DNA of 39,759 bases from Candidatus Nomurabacteria bacterium GW2011_GWB1_43_19 (GTDB lineage: Bacteria; Patescibacteriota; Minisyncoccia; Phycocordibacterales; UBA9973): contig LCGB01000005.1 in assembly GCA_000999465.1 (NCBI GenBank), positions 1 to 39,759 of the forward strand, in the 5' to 3' direction. A program made the translations under genes and the position numbers. The stretch's first letter is position 1; every line of letters begins with the position of its first letter. Shown here piece after piece: positions 14,173 through 21,709 of the stretch. The notes under the pieces are model-generated. The model saw only the letters and a program-made list of their open reading frames with translations, was not told the DNA's origin and did no database searches.

Positions 14173-14760
14173 TTATTTATTGTTCGGCTTATAACTGCCC
14201 GGCCAGAAATCTATCTGGTTTACCGGCAACAGGCGTAGAAATGCTTTTCCTTGAAGAAAATTTCTTTTTACCGCTCCCCAATATCTTGAATCGGAACTGG
14301 CGCTTCTGTTGTCACCCATTACAAAATATTCATCGTCTTTTAATTCAAGATGCGTATTATTGTTGGCGAAATTTTTCACGAAAGGCTGATCCAGCGTGAA
14401 GCTTTCCTCGCTCTCTCTGTTGGTAATGGTCACTTCGCTTCCTTTTATGTCCACCGTTTCGTTGGGCAGGCCGATAATTCTTTTGACAAAGAATTTTGTC
14501 GGGTCGTTGGGATACCGGAAGACCGCCACATCGTTTCTCTTGATGTTGCCCAGCTCATAGGATATTTTATCAACAATCAGGTAATCCCCGTTTTCAAATG
14601 TCGGCACCATGGAATTCCCCGAGACGACGAACGGCTCGGCGATAAAAAGGCGTATGGGAATGACGATAATCAGGGCGATAAGCGCGAAGCGCACCAGTTC
14701 CCAAAACGACTGCGCGGTGGTTTTTTCTCGCGTTTTTTCCTGAGATTCTATCGGTTCCAT
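14173..14760 (-). CDS. lepB: signal peptidase I
   Basis: A 195-residue protein. An N-terminal transmembrane helix (about 24-41) is followed by SGNSMVPTF with catalytic Ser50, then DYLIVDKISY, FVKRIIGLPNETVDI with the catalytic Lys, and GDNRSASSDSRYWG. It cleaves signal peptides on the outer membrane face. A longer frame opens at 14874 but runs through the divergent promoter region. ATG 14760 is chosen because a TGGTATATT extended -10 lies seven bases upstream. First gene of lepB-hisS-def-fmt. Confidence 0.9.
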   Translation of the reverse strand: MEPIESQEKTREKTTAQSFWELVRFALIALIIVIPIRLFIAEPFVVSGNSMVPTFENGDYLIVDKISYELGNIKRNDVAVFRYPNDPTKFFVKRIIGLPNETVDIKGSEVTITNRESEESFTLDQPFVKNFANNNTHLELKDDEYFVMGDNRSASSDSRYWGAVKRNFLQGKAFLRLLPVNQIDFWPGSYKPNNK

Positions 14761-14767
14761 GTGTTTT

Positions 14768-14776
14768 AATATACCA
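14768..14776 (-). promoter_or_regulatory. extended -10 for the lepB operon, leaderless
   Basis: TGG-TATATT on the minus strand with seven bases (AAAACAC) before ATG 14760. It lies back to back with the pth promoter. Confidence 0.6.
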
Positions 14777-14786
14777 TAAAAAATCC

Positions 14787-14816
14787 TTGACATCATACGA
14801 GAGTTTGTTTTATAGT
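14787..14816 (+). promoter_or_regulatory. promoter of pth, leaderless
   Basis: TTGACA (14787-14792), an 18-nt spacer and TATAGT (14811-14816). ATG 14823 is seven bases on. The TTG of the -35 box opens the longer pth frame by chance, so that start is false. Confidence 0.7.
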
Positions 14817-14822
14817 GAGAAT

Positions 14823-15350
14823 ATGAAATTAGTTGTCGGTTTGGGAAATCCGGGAGAGAAATACGAAAACTCAAGGCACAATACCGGGAGAATTTTAGCG
14901 CACCTGATTGAAAAAAAGTTGGGTGACGGCAAAATTAAGTTTATTACTCCGGATACATTTATGAATAATTCCGGGCGCGCGGTTGCGCCCTTGGTAAAAA
15001 GCAAGAAAGACCTGAAAGACCTGGTGGTAATTCACGACGATATTGACCTATCGCTCGGCAAAATAAAAATTTCCTTTAACCGCTCTTCCGGCGGGCATAA
15101 CGGGCTTAACTCCGTCATCAAGGCCCTGAAAAGCCAGGAATTCCTGCGCATCCGGGTGGGTATTTCTTCCACGACCCCATCCGGGAAGATACGTAAGCCG
15201 AAAGGGGAGAAAGCGGTGCTTAATTTTCTCCTCGGCGAATACAAAAAGTCCGAAATGGAAACAATCAAAAAACTTTCCAAAAAAGTAGTCGAAGCGGTGG
15301 AGATGATATTCGCCGAAGGGAAGGAAAAGGCAATGTCTCTTTATAATTAA
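14823..15350 (+). CDS. pth: peptidyl-tRNA hydrolase
   Basis: A 175-residue protein that releases peptides from stalled peptidyl-tRNA. MKLVVGLGNPGEKYENSRHNTG carries the conserved N-P-G and catalytic His19, TPDTFMNNSG the catalytic-site Asn, HDDIDL the Asp, and SSGGHNGL the tRNA-binding loop. It is about 18 residues shorter than the E. coli enzyme, all missing between HNTG and FITPDTFMN. That removes a surface strand pair, a shortening that fits reduced genomes. The upstream 12-codon extension to TTG 14787 is the -35 box and is rejected. Confidence 0.92.
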   Translation: MKLVVGLGNPGEKYENSRHNTGRILAHLIEKKLGDGKIKFITPDTFMNNSGRAVAPLVKSKKDLKDLVVIHDDIDLSLGKIKISFNRSSGGHNGLNSVIKALKSQEFLRIRVGISSTTPSGKIRKPKGEKAVLNFLLGEYKKSEMETIKKLSKKVVEAVEMIFAEGKEKAMSLYN

Positions 15351-15355
15351 CATGT

Positions 15356-15361
15356 TATGAT
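15356..15361 (+). promoter_or_regulatory. -10 element before the broken hypothetical gene
   Basis: TATGAT with six bases before ATG 15368, the same leaderless spacing as its neighbours. Confidence 0.45.
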
Positions 15362-15367
15362 AAATAT

Positions 15368-15883
15368 ATGATAGATAGGTCACCACAACCAAAAGACCCG
15401 GAGTTGATAGCTGGAGAAAGGATTTACCAAGAAATGCTGGATATTGCGCGGAAAGTAGGTTTGTCCTCGAAGCCAACTACAGAAGGAAACTATAAAGAAT
15501 TTGGCAATAATTTTTACCTTCTTTTCTAAGCGATAGAACTTGAAAAATCAAAACCCGATGCTTGTATCGTTGATGTATATCTTAAAAGAGCTGAAAAACA
15601 CGGAGAAAAATGGAGAAAATTTCTTGAAGAAAATTCTAGTTTGGTAAATCAAATTCAGGAAGTATTAAAGCGCAAAGAGCCCTATGACAAATTGCGTGGA
15701 CTTTTCAGAGATCTTTGTCTCTTAGAGAATCCAAAAGCCCGTGAACTTGTTGACCGTGTAGATAAGGAAATAAATTTTGAAATTATGGGAATTGAAATTT
15801 GGAACAAACTCAACCCATTACTTCAGCAGGCAAGCGAAGCTATGGCTCGATGTGGCATAAAACCGGAAGACTTCTACGGCTAA
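15368..15883 (+). pseudogene. hypothetical protein broken by one in-frame TAA
   Basis: ATG 15368 opens a frame that stops at TAA 15527-15529 (codon 54) and then continues open, in the same frame, to TAA at 15881-15883. Read through, it is a 171-residue soluble, helical, Lys/Glu-rich protein beginning MIDRSPQPKDPELIAGERIY and ending GIKPEDFYG. Composition is the same on both sides of the stop, so one gene was interrupted; CAA to TAA is the simplest change. A TTG at 15641 could restart a fragment of 80 residues. Family not recognised. It sits directly upstream of a transposase. Confidence 0.6.
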
Positions 15884-15895
15884 AGCCTTATATCT

Positions 15896-15912
15896 CTGAG
15901 GTCTTGCCTCAG
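15896..15912 (+). repeat. REP hairpin, left copy (RAYT flank)
   Basis: CTGAGG-TCTTG-CCTCAG, a 6-bp hairpin. It is the exact reverse complement of the right copy at 16592-16608. TTGCCT inside it serves as a -35 box. Confidence 0.85.
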
Positions 15913-15932
15913 GGATGGAAACTTGTTATGAT
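15904..15932 (+). promoter_or_regulatory. RAYT promoter overlapping the REP hairpin
   Basis: TTGCCT (15904-15909, in the REP arm), a 17-nt spacer and TATGAT (15927-15932). ATG 15939 follows six bases later. Confidence 0.55.
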
Positions 15933-15938
15933 AATGGC

Positions 15939-16595
15939 ATGTCTATTCGTAAAGTCTCTTTTGTGTGTGGTGAATATTATCATATCTATAATCGCGGAAA
16001 TAGTAAGCAAAAAATATTTCACGATAAAGAGGACTATTTGCACTTTATAAAATTGTTATATGTCTTAAATGAAAAAAATAACAAACAATTAAGGGATCAG
16101 ATTCACGATGTATTTATTTTTCATGACCATCGTGACCCACTTGTTGCGATTGGCGCTTATGCTTTAATGCCGAATCACTTTCATATACTAATCACTCCAA
16201 CAAAGGAAAGAAGTGTCAGTAAGTTTATGCAAAAAGTATGTACCGGGTATGTGATGTATTACAATCAAAAATATAAAAGGAGCGGCAGCTTATTTGAGGG
16301 TAAATTTAAGTCTCAACACGCTAGTAGTGACAGATTTCTTAAATATCTTTTCTCGTACATACATTTGAACCCAGTAAAATTGATAGATAAAAATTGGAAA
16401 GAAAAAGGAATTAAAAATATTCAAAAAACTTTGGAATTTTTGAATACATATGAATATTCAAGTTATTTAGATTATGTAAACAAAGATAAGAGACCTCAAA
16501 GTATTATTTTAAATAAAAAGGCCTTCCCTGATTATTTTCTGAGCCAGAAAAAGTTTAAGGAAGAAATACTGGAATGGATAAATTATAATCACTGA
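15939..16595 (+). CDS. REP-associated tyrosine transposase (RAYT, Y1_Tnp/IS200-like)
   Basis: A 218-residue HUH-type protein. It opens with VCGEYYHIYNRGNSKQKIF, the usual RAYT N-terminus. ALMPNHFHILITP holds the H-x-H metal motif, and MQKVCTGYVMYYNQKY supplies the candidate catalytic Tyr. GSLFEGKFKS and YIHLNPVK are the family-typical later blocks. ATG 15939 is preferred over 15915 because TATGAT ends six bases before it. Its stop codon lies inside the right REP hairpin. RAYTs act on single-stranded REP hairpins. The matched inverted REPs at both ends make this a complete unit. Confidence 0.88.
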   Translation: MSIRKVSFVCGEYYHIYNRGNSKQKIFHDKEDYLHFIKLLYVLNEKNNKQLRDQIHDVFIFHDHRDPLVAIGAYALMPNHFHILITPTKERSVSKFMQKVCTGYVMYYNQKYKRSGSLFEGKFKSQHASSDRFLKYLFSYIHLNPVKLIDKNWKEKGIKNIQKTLEFLNTYEYSSYLDYVNKDKRPQSIILNKKAFPDYFLSQKKFKEEILEWINYNH

Positions 16596-16610
16596 GGCAA
16601 GACCTCAGTG
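16590..16610 (+). repeat. REP hairpin, right copy, also a likely terminator
   Basis: CACTGAGG-CAAGA-CCTCAGTG, an 8-bp hairpin that contains the RAYT stop (TGA 16593-16595). It is inverted relative to the left REP and ends two bases before the dnaE stop. Confidence 0.85.
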
Positions 16611-16612
16611 TC

Positions 16613-19600
16613 TTAGATTTCTTTTACTGCTTCAATGACGATGCTTTTTTCGCCGCCGCGGTTGGAGACCTTGCCGGAGAAGGCGATGCATTTTTCGGGG
16701 ACCAATATATCAATGGATGCTTTAAAGATGGAAGGGAAAGCGACGGCTTCTATCGTGTCGGTCAGGTCCGAAATTTTCAGGAAGGCCATGCGGTCGTTAT
16801 TTTTAGTGATTACCGGCCGGACGGTTTCTATTATTCCGGCAATCGTGACCGGCATACCGTTCTCCATATCCTTTTTTATCTTTTTGATGTTTATGTCCCG
16901 CTTTTCCAATTTATCCCGCAGGCGGTCAAGCGGATGGCCGGAAATATAGAGACCCAAAAGTTCTTTTTCCCAAAGTAATTTTTCCGCCTGGGTTGCTTCC
17001 TGGGCCGGCTGCATTTTGAATTCCGGAGCCTTGACGGCGGATGTTCCGCCGAAAAGGGAAATTTGATTCTCATTCTGTTTGGAGTTCTGGTGATTGTATT
17101 CCAGCATGCTCTCCAAATTGGCGAGCAATACCCCGCGGTCGGCCCATTCGTCCATACAGCCGGATTTAATCAGCGCCTCCATTGATTTTTTGTTCAGGTT
17201 CTTGTGCTTAATGCGGTCCAGGAAATCGGAGACCGATTTGAATTTACCCCCGCTTGCTCCCGAACTTTCTTGAGGGCGGGCAGGGTTTAATTTTCTTTCG
17301 GTGATAATCGCGTCCGCAATGTCGGTTCCCAAGTTTTTTATGGTATAAAGCCCGAATCTTATTTTTTCGCTCCGGTTCTCGTTATCCACTTTTATCCCTT
17401 GCTTGGACGACAGACAGGTAAACCCGCCAAAGCTTTCGTTAATATTAGGCGGCAGCACCGGAATTTTCATATTCTTGCACTCTTCTATTATCTCGGCAAT
17501 TTTTTCCACATCGCCGCTCTCGGCCGTCAGGATTGAGGCCATGTATTCCACCGGATAGTGCGCTTTCATATAGGCCGTCTGGTAGGCAACCTTACCGTAG
17601 GAAGCGGCGTGGGCCTTATTGAAACCATAGGCCTGAAACGGTTCAAAAAGCTTCCAAAGTTTGTCGGCAAATTCCTGGGTTTGCCCATTGGCGACGATGC
17701 CTTTGGTGAATTTTTCATATTGCGCCGCCATTTCCTTCGGTATTTTTTTGCCGACCGCATAGCGGAATCTGTCCACTTCTTCCCAGTTGTAGCCGGCCAG
17801 TTCCAGCGCGCAGAACAGAAGATCATCTTGGTAAACTATCAGCCCGTATGATTCACCCAGGAACTTTTTCATTCGCGGGTCCAGGTATTTAACCAGACCG
17901 GGATTGTGTTTGCGCTTGATATATTCCGGGATTGATTCCATCGGGCCGGGGCGATATAGGGCGACCATGGCGTTAATGTCGTGGATGGAAGTGGGCTTCA
18001 GTTCTTTCAGGTATCTGGTCATCCCGGAACCATTTAACTGAAAAAGTCCTTCTGTCTGACCCTTGGCCAGCAGTTCAAAAGTTTTTTTGTCATCCAGCGG
18101 AATTTTTTCTATGTCAATGTTTATGTCGTAAAATCTTTTTACCAAACTGACCGCATCCGCCAGGATTGCCAGGTTGCGAATTCCCAGAAAATCAAATTTC
18201 AAAAGACCCGCTTCTTCTATGCTGTACATGTCATACTGGGTGATTATTTTTCCTTCGCCCTTCGGGTCATATTGCAGCGGAGTGTATTCCGTGAGCGGTC
18301 GGGGGGCGATGACAACTCCGGCCGCATGTACGGAGATGTGCCGGACACACCCTTCCAGTTTCTTGGCCAAGTCAATTATTTTCTTTGTGTCTTTTTCTTT
18401 TTTATATGCCTCTTTCAGTTCCGGCACTATTTCTATGGCGTGGTCTATGGTCATTGGCATACCCTGCGCGCCTAGGGGAATCATTTTAGAGATTCGGTCG
18501 GCGACAGAGTACTCATAGCCCAAAGCCCTGGCAACATCACGTACCGAGCCCCGTGCCATCATGGTGCCGAAAGTTCCGATTTGCGCTACCTTATCTTCGC
18601 CGTATTTTTTCTTTACATATTCAATCATCTCATCCCGGCGGTTGTCCGCGAAGTCCATGTCTATATCAGGAGCCGAAGGCCGGCGCGAGTGCAAGAACCT
18701 TTCAAAGGGCAGTTTGTATTCTATCGGGTCCACATTGGTAATTCCGAGAAGATACGTGACCATGGAGCCCGCAACCGATCCCCGGATAGTAGTCAATATT
18801 CCGTTTTCTTTTGCGTGACGCAATAAATCTCCCACCACCAGGAAATACGGTTCATAACCCTTGTCGGAGATAATCTTTAATTCATATTCTACCCGTTCCT
18901 TTATCTCCGGCGTTTCTTTCAGTCCTAGTTGTTTAAATCCGGCATAGGTAAGTTCACGCAATTTCTCCGCGTAAGTTTTATCGATTTCAATTTTAAAATC
19001 CGGGAAAACCCAGCTTCCGAGCTGAAGTTCCAGATTACACATATCGGCGACTTTTTTCGTGTTTTCCACCGCTTCCGGAATATCCTTGAACATCTGGAAC
19101 GCTTGTTCGGTACTGATAAATGAAAAATCGTCGTCGGAGAATTCAAATTTGGCCCCTTCTCTGGCGTCACCCTGGGTGTTGATCTGCAACAGGGTACGGT
19201 GCGCCTCATGGTCCTCGCTACAGGGGTAATGCGAGTCCTGGGTTGCGACTATCGGTATGCCGTGCTTTTTGGCGAGCGTTACCAGGGCGCTGCGCACCTT
19301 TTGGTCATTTTCCACCAACGGGTGATGTTGGATTTCTATAAAATAATTTTCTTTGCCGAAAATGTCCTGGTACTCCAAGATAAGCTCATCGGCTTTTTTC
19401 ATATCCTCTTTGACAATCGTTTGCGACAGTTCTCCGCCCAGGCATCCGGAAAGGGCGATGATTCCGCCGGAATATTTGCGGAGTATCTCTTTGTCCATCC
19501 TCGGCTTGTAATAATATCCTTCAAGGTTGGCGATGGTAACCAATTTGATCAGGTTTTTATATCCTTCCAGATTTTTAGCCAGCAGGGTCAAATGGTAATA

Positions 19601-19873
19601 GCGCTTGGTGCCTCCTGCCTCGGCGCTTCTGTCCAGGCGCGAACCGGCCGTCATGTACGCTTCCACTCCAATGATCGGCTTGATGCCGGCTTTTTTTGCC
19701 AACTTGTAAAATTCAATAATGCCATACATGTTGCCGTGGTCGGTCAGGGCCATGGCGGACATTTTGTGTTTTTTTGCCGAATCTATTAAATCCTCAAGCT
19801 TGGAAAGCCCGTCTAGGAGGGAATAGTGGGAATGGGTATGGAGGTGGATGAATTGTGGCTTGTTTTCTTCCAT
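16613..19873 (-). CDS. dnaE: DNA polymerase III alpha subunit
   Basis: A 1086-residue replicative polymerase. Order: PHP domain (FIHLHTHSHYSLLDG...ALTDHGNMYG), palm with PDIDMDF (402-408, catalytic Asp), QIGTFGTMMARG, fingers with ALYRPGPMESIPEYIKRK, and tau/beta-binding region with GISGHPLDRLRDKL. A C-terminal OB-fold runs from about 990 (MPVTIAGIIETVRPVITKNNDRMAFLKISD). Slightly shorter than the E. coli form (1160). Residues about 864-876 (PARPQESSGASGG) come from a palindromic insertion between TERKLN and KFKSVSDF. A TATAAT at 19886-19881 lies seven bases before the ATG. Confidence 0.95.
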   Translation of the reverse strand: MEENKPQFIHLHTHSHYSLLDGLSKLEDLIDSAKKHKMSAMALTDHGNMYGIIEFYKLAKKAGIKPIIGVEAYMTAGSRLDRSAEAGGTKRYYHLTLLAKNLEGYKNLIKLVTIANLEGYYYKPRMDKEILRKYSGGIIALSGCLGGELSQTIVKEDMKKADELILEYQDIFGKENYFIEIQHHPLVENDQKVRSALVTLAKKHGIPIVATQDSHYPCSEDHEAHRTLLQINTQGDAREGAKFEFSDDDFSFISTEQAFQMFKDIPEAVENTKKVADMCNLELQLGSWVFPDFKIEIDKTYAEKLRELTYAGFKQLGLKETPEIKERVEYELKIISDKGYEPYFLVVGDLLRHAKENGILTTIRGSVAGSMVTYLLGITNVDPIEYKLPFERFLHSRRPSAPDIDMDFADNRRDEMIEYVKKKYGEDKVAQIGTFGTMMARGSVRDVARALGYEYSVADRISKMIPLGAQGMPMTIDHAIEIVPELKEAYKKEKDTKKIIDLAKKLEGCVRHISVHAAGVVIAPRPLTEYTPLQYDPKGEGKIITQYDMYSIEEAGLLKFDFLGIRNLAILADAVSLVKRFYDINIDIEKIPLDDKKTFELLAKGQTEGLFQLNGSGMTRYLKELKPTSIHDINAMVALYRPGPMESIPEYIKRKHNPGLVKYLDPRMKKFLGESYGLIVYQDDLLFCALELAGYNWEEVDRFRYAVGKKIPKEMAAQYEKFTKGIVANGQTQEFADKLWKLFEPFQAYGFNKAHAASYGKVAYQTAYMKAHYPVEYMASILTAESGDVEKIAEIIEECKNMKIPVLPPNINESFGGFTCLSSKQGIKVDNENRSEKIRFGLYTIKNLGTDIADAIITERKLNPARPQESSGASGGKFKSVSDFLDRIKHKNLNKKSMEALIKSGCMDEWADRGVLLANLESMLEYNHQNSKQNENQISLFGGTSAVKAPEFKMQPAQEATQAEKLLWEKELLGLYISGHPLDRLRDKLEKRDINIKKIKKDMENGMPVTIAGIIETVRPVITKNNDRMAFLKISDLTDTIEAVAFPSIFKASIDILVPEKCIAFSGKVSNRGGEKSIVIEAVKEI
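17246..17284 (-). repeat. degenerate palindromic element inside dnaE
   Basis: An imperfect inverted repeat whose reading (PARPQESSGASGG) parallels the GH130 insertion peptide PARPDDSSRSGG. Confidence 0.6.
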
Positions 19874-19880
19874 TTTTCAG

Positions 19881-19886
19881 ATTATA
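19881..19886 (-). promoter_or_regulatory. -10 element of dnaE
   Basis: TATAAT on the minus strand, seven bases before ATG 19873. It lies 20 bases from the divergent methylase -10. Confidence 0.5.
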
Positions 19887-19906
19887 CACTTTTTCCTTAT
19901 TATTGG

Positions 19907-19912
19907 TATAAT
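19907..19912 (+). promoter_or_regulatory. -10 element of the methylase-nuclease pair
   Basis: TTGG-TATAAT, eight bases before ATG 19921. It faces dnaE, so the two promoters overlap each other's -35 zones. Confidence 0.5.
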
Positions 19913-19920
19913 GGAAAAGT

Positions 19921-20925
19921 ATGGATTTGATAAGTACACTTCCCGATATATATTTTCCAAAGAAAAAAAATCTTTCCAATTCAATAAAAAGACTCTTCCC
20001 GTCGGCAGATTCTTTTACTGAGAGGAAAAATTTATTTCTAAATGGACTGAAAAGTCCGACCGGTAAAAATAAATACAAGCGCTATTTAGGAGCTCCCATT
20101 AGATATGCTGGGGGCAAGAGCCTTGCCACTGGTTTGATAATTGAGTTAATACCGGAAGATGTCCAGCGGGTGATTTCTCCATTCATCGGAGGGGGTTCGG
20201 TTGAAGTTGCCATCGCTAAAGAATTAGGATTACCAGTTATTGGATATGATATTTTTGATATATTGGTAAAATATTGGCAAGTGCAATTAAAAAACCCTAA
20301 AGCACTTTATAAAAAATTAAGTAATTTAAAACCAGATGCAAAAACTTTTAAGAAAATAAAAGATGAACTTAAAAAATACTGGGAAAAAGAAAAAGAGCTG
20401 AGTGACTTAGATTTGGCTGCCCATTATTATTTTAACCATAACACTTCTTATGGCCCAGGATTCTTAAGTTGGCCGTCTTCCGTTTATATGCAAGATAAAA
20501 AATATGTCTCGATGTTGGAAAAAGTCAAAAATTTTAAAGTTTCCAATCTGGATGTTCGTTGTGATACGTTTGAAAATGTTATTCCGAAATTTGAAAATGA
20601 TTTTTTATATTGCGATCCACCATATTTTTTAGAAGGCGATAGTAAGATGTTTAAGGGTATATATCCACAGAGAAATTTTCCAGTTCATCATAATAATTTT
20701 GACCATGAAAAGTTGAGGGATTTATTGCTAAAACATAAGGGGCGGTTTATATTGTCTTACAATGACTGTTCAACCATCAGGGAGTGGTACAAAGATTTCT
20801 TGTTTATTAATGTTTCTTGGCAATATACTATGGGTCAGGGTGAGACGAGAATTGGATTAAACAGAAAAAATGGCAACATGAGTCATGTTAAAAAATCTCA
20901 CGAGGTTTTGATTGTGAAACTATGA
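19921..20925 (+). CDS. D12-class N6-adenine DNA methyltransferase
   Basis: A 334-residue enzyme. After a 58-residue Lys-rich N-terminal extension comes APIRYAGGKSLA (the A-G-G-K SAM-binding motif of Dam/DpnII-like enzymes). FIGGGSVEVAIAKELGLPVIGYDI is motif I and YCDPPYF (Asp232) the catalytic D-P-P-Y. It should methylate adenine in a short site that cannot be read from sequence. Its stop overlaps the next ORF by 4 nt (ATGA), the typical coupling of a restriction-modification pair. The gene is visibly more AT-rich than its neighbours dnaE and gap, which suggests transfer. Confidence 0.85.
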   Translation: MDLISTLPDIYFPKKKNLSNSIKRLFPSADSFTERKNLFLNGLKSPTGKNKYKRYLGAPIRYAGGKSLATGLIIELIPEDVQRVISPFIGGGSVEVAIAKELGLPVIGYDIFDILVKYWQVQLKNPKALYKKLSNLKPDAKTFKKIKDELKKYWEKEKELSDLDLAAHYYFNHNTSYGPGFLSWPSSVYMQDKKYVSMLEKVKNFKVSNLDVRCDTFENVIPKFENDFLYCDPPYFLEGDSKMFKGIYPQRNFPVHHNNFDHEKLRDLLLKHKGRFILSYNDCSTIREWYKDFLFINVSWQYTMGQGETRIGLNRKNGNMSHVKKSHEVLIVKL

Positions 20926-21692
20926 AAAAAAGAAAAGCAATGACAACTGAAAAGGCAAGATTTGTTAGAACAGAAGGGCACAAAGATGCCCTGGAATTCG
21001 CCCTGTCTTTAGGTTTAAAAAATGATTATAAGAACGATCCACAAGCAAAAAAAGATGTTATTGATTTGTCTGGAGATTCTTACTCGGTTAAAAGCGGAAG
21101 TAAGAGATGGCAAATATTTTTATATCACAAAAGCAGATTTGAGACAGATGACGCCTTTCAATCAATGAATGGCATAGGCCAGATATTAATTAAATGCATA
21201 GAGCTTTATCCTGAAAATTTTAAAGATTATCAGAAAAATAAAAAATTCTATAAAGAAAAATTGAGATTTTTAATGAAAGAACTTCTTGAAAAATTTCAGG
21301 AAAAAAGACGCGTTAGAACATTTTTAGGAAAATCCATATTTAACGGAGGAGAGGTTAATTATTTGGCAGTTAAACATGATAACATTTTTCATGTTTTTAC
21401 TTACAAAGATGTCATTAGTGCTTTTGCCGATAATTTAGTGATTACCAACTCTAAAGCAAGAAGTAAAAAAGAAACTTCAGAACAAAAAGTTTTATTTAAA
21501 TATAAAGGTAATAATCTCGGCGAACTGGAAATGAGAAATAGCGGTTCCAACCACTATAAAGAAGTTTTATTTGTGATGAATAAGTTAAAAGTGTTAGATT
21601 TGCTTTTTGAGAAAATTCCAATGAAAAAGAAATTAAACAATAAAGTTTTATTATATGGTGAATCGGAAAGGAAAATAGGTCGTTGGGGTTAA
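20922..21692 (+). CDS. putative type II restriction endonuclease partner
   Basis: A 256-residue protein, overlapping the methylase by 4 nt. Residues 45-66 read KDVIDLSGDSYSVKSG-SKRWQIF, which fits a PD-(D/E)xK active site (Asp45 or Asp48, then S-V-K with Lys57). The VKSG-x-K-x-WQIF wording is familiar from restriction enzymes. The rest is Lys/Phe-rich, with a YLAVKHDNIFHVFTYKDVI segment that may be another nuclease strand. No known family is assigned. The assignment rests on the overlap with an adenine methylase plus the nuclease-like motif. AT-rich like its partner. Confidence 0.6.
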   Translation: MKKRKAMTTEKARFVRTEGHKDALEFALSLGLKNDYKNDPQAKKDVIDLSGDSYSVKSGSKRWQIFLYHKSRFETDDAFQSMNGIGQILIKCIELYPENFKDYQKNKKFYKEKLRFLMKELLEKFQEKRRVRTFLGKSIFNGGEVNYLAVKHDNIFHVFTYKDVISAFADNLVITNSKARSKKETSEQKVLFKYKGNNLGELEMRNSGSNHYKEVLFVMNKLKVLDLLFEKIPMKKKLNNKVLLYGESERKIGRWG

Positions 21693-21709
21693 TTTTATAA
21701 TTTATAATC

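Noticed and set aside
14787-14822. Upstream TTG start of pth
   Set aside because: The TTG belongs to the TTGACA -35 box, and the added 12 residues are not part of the family.
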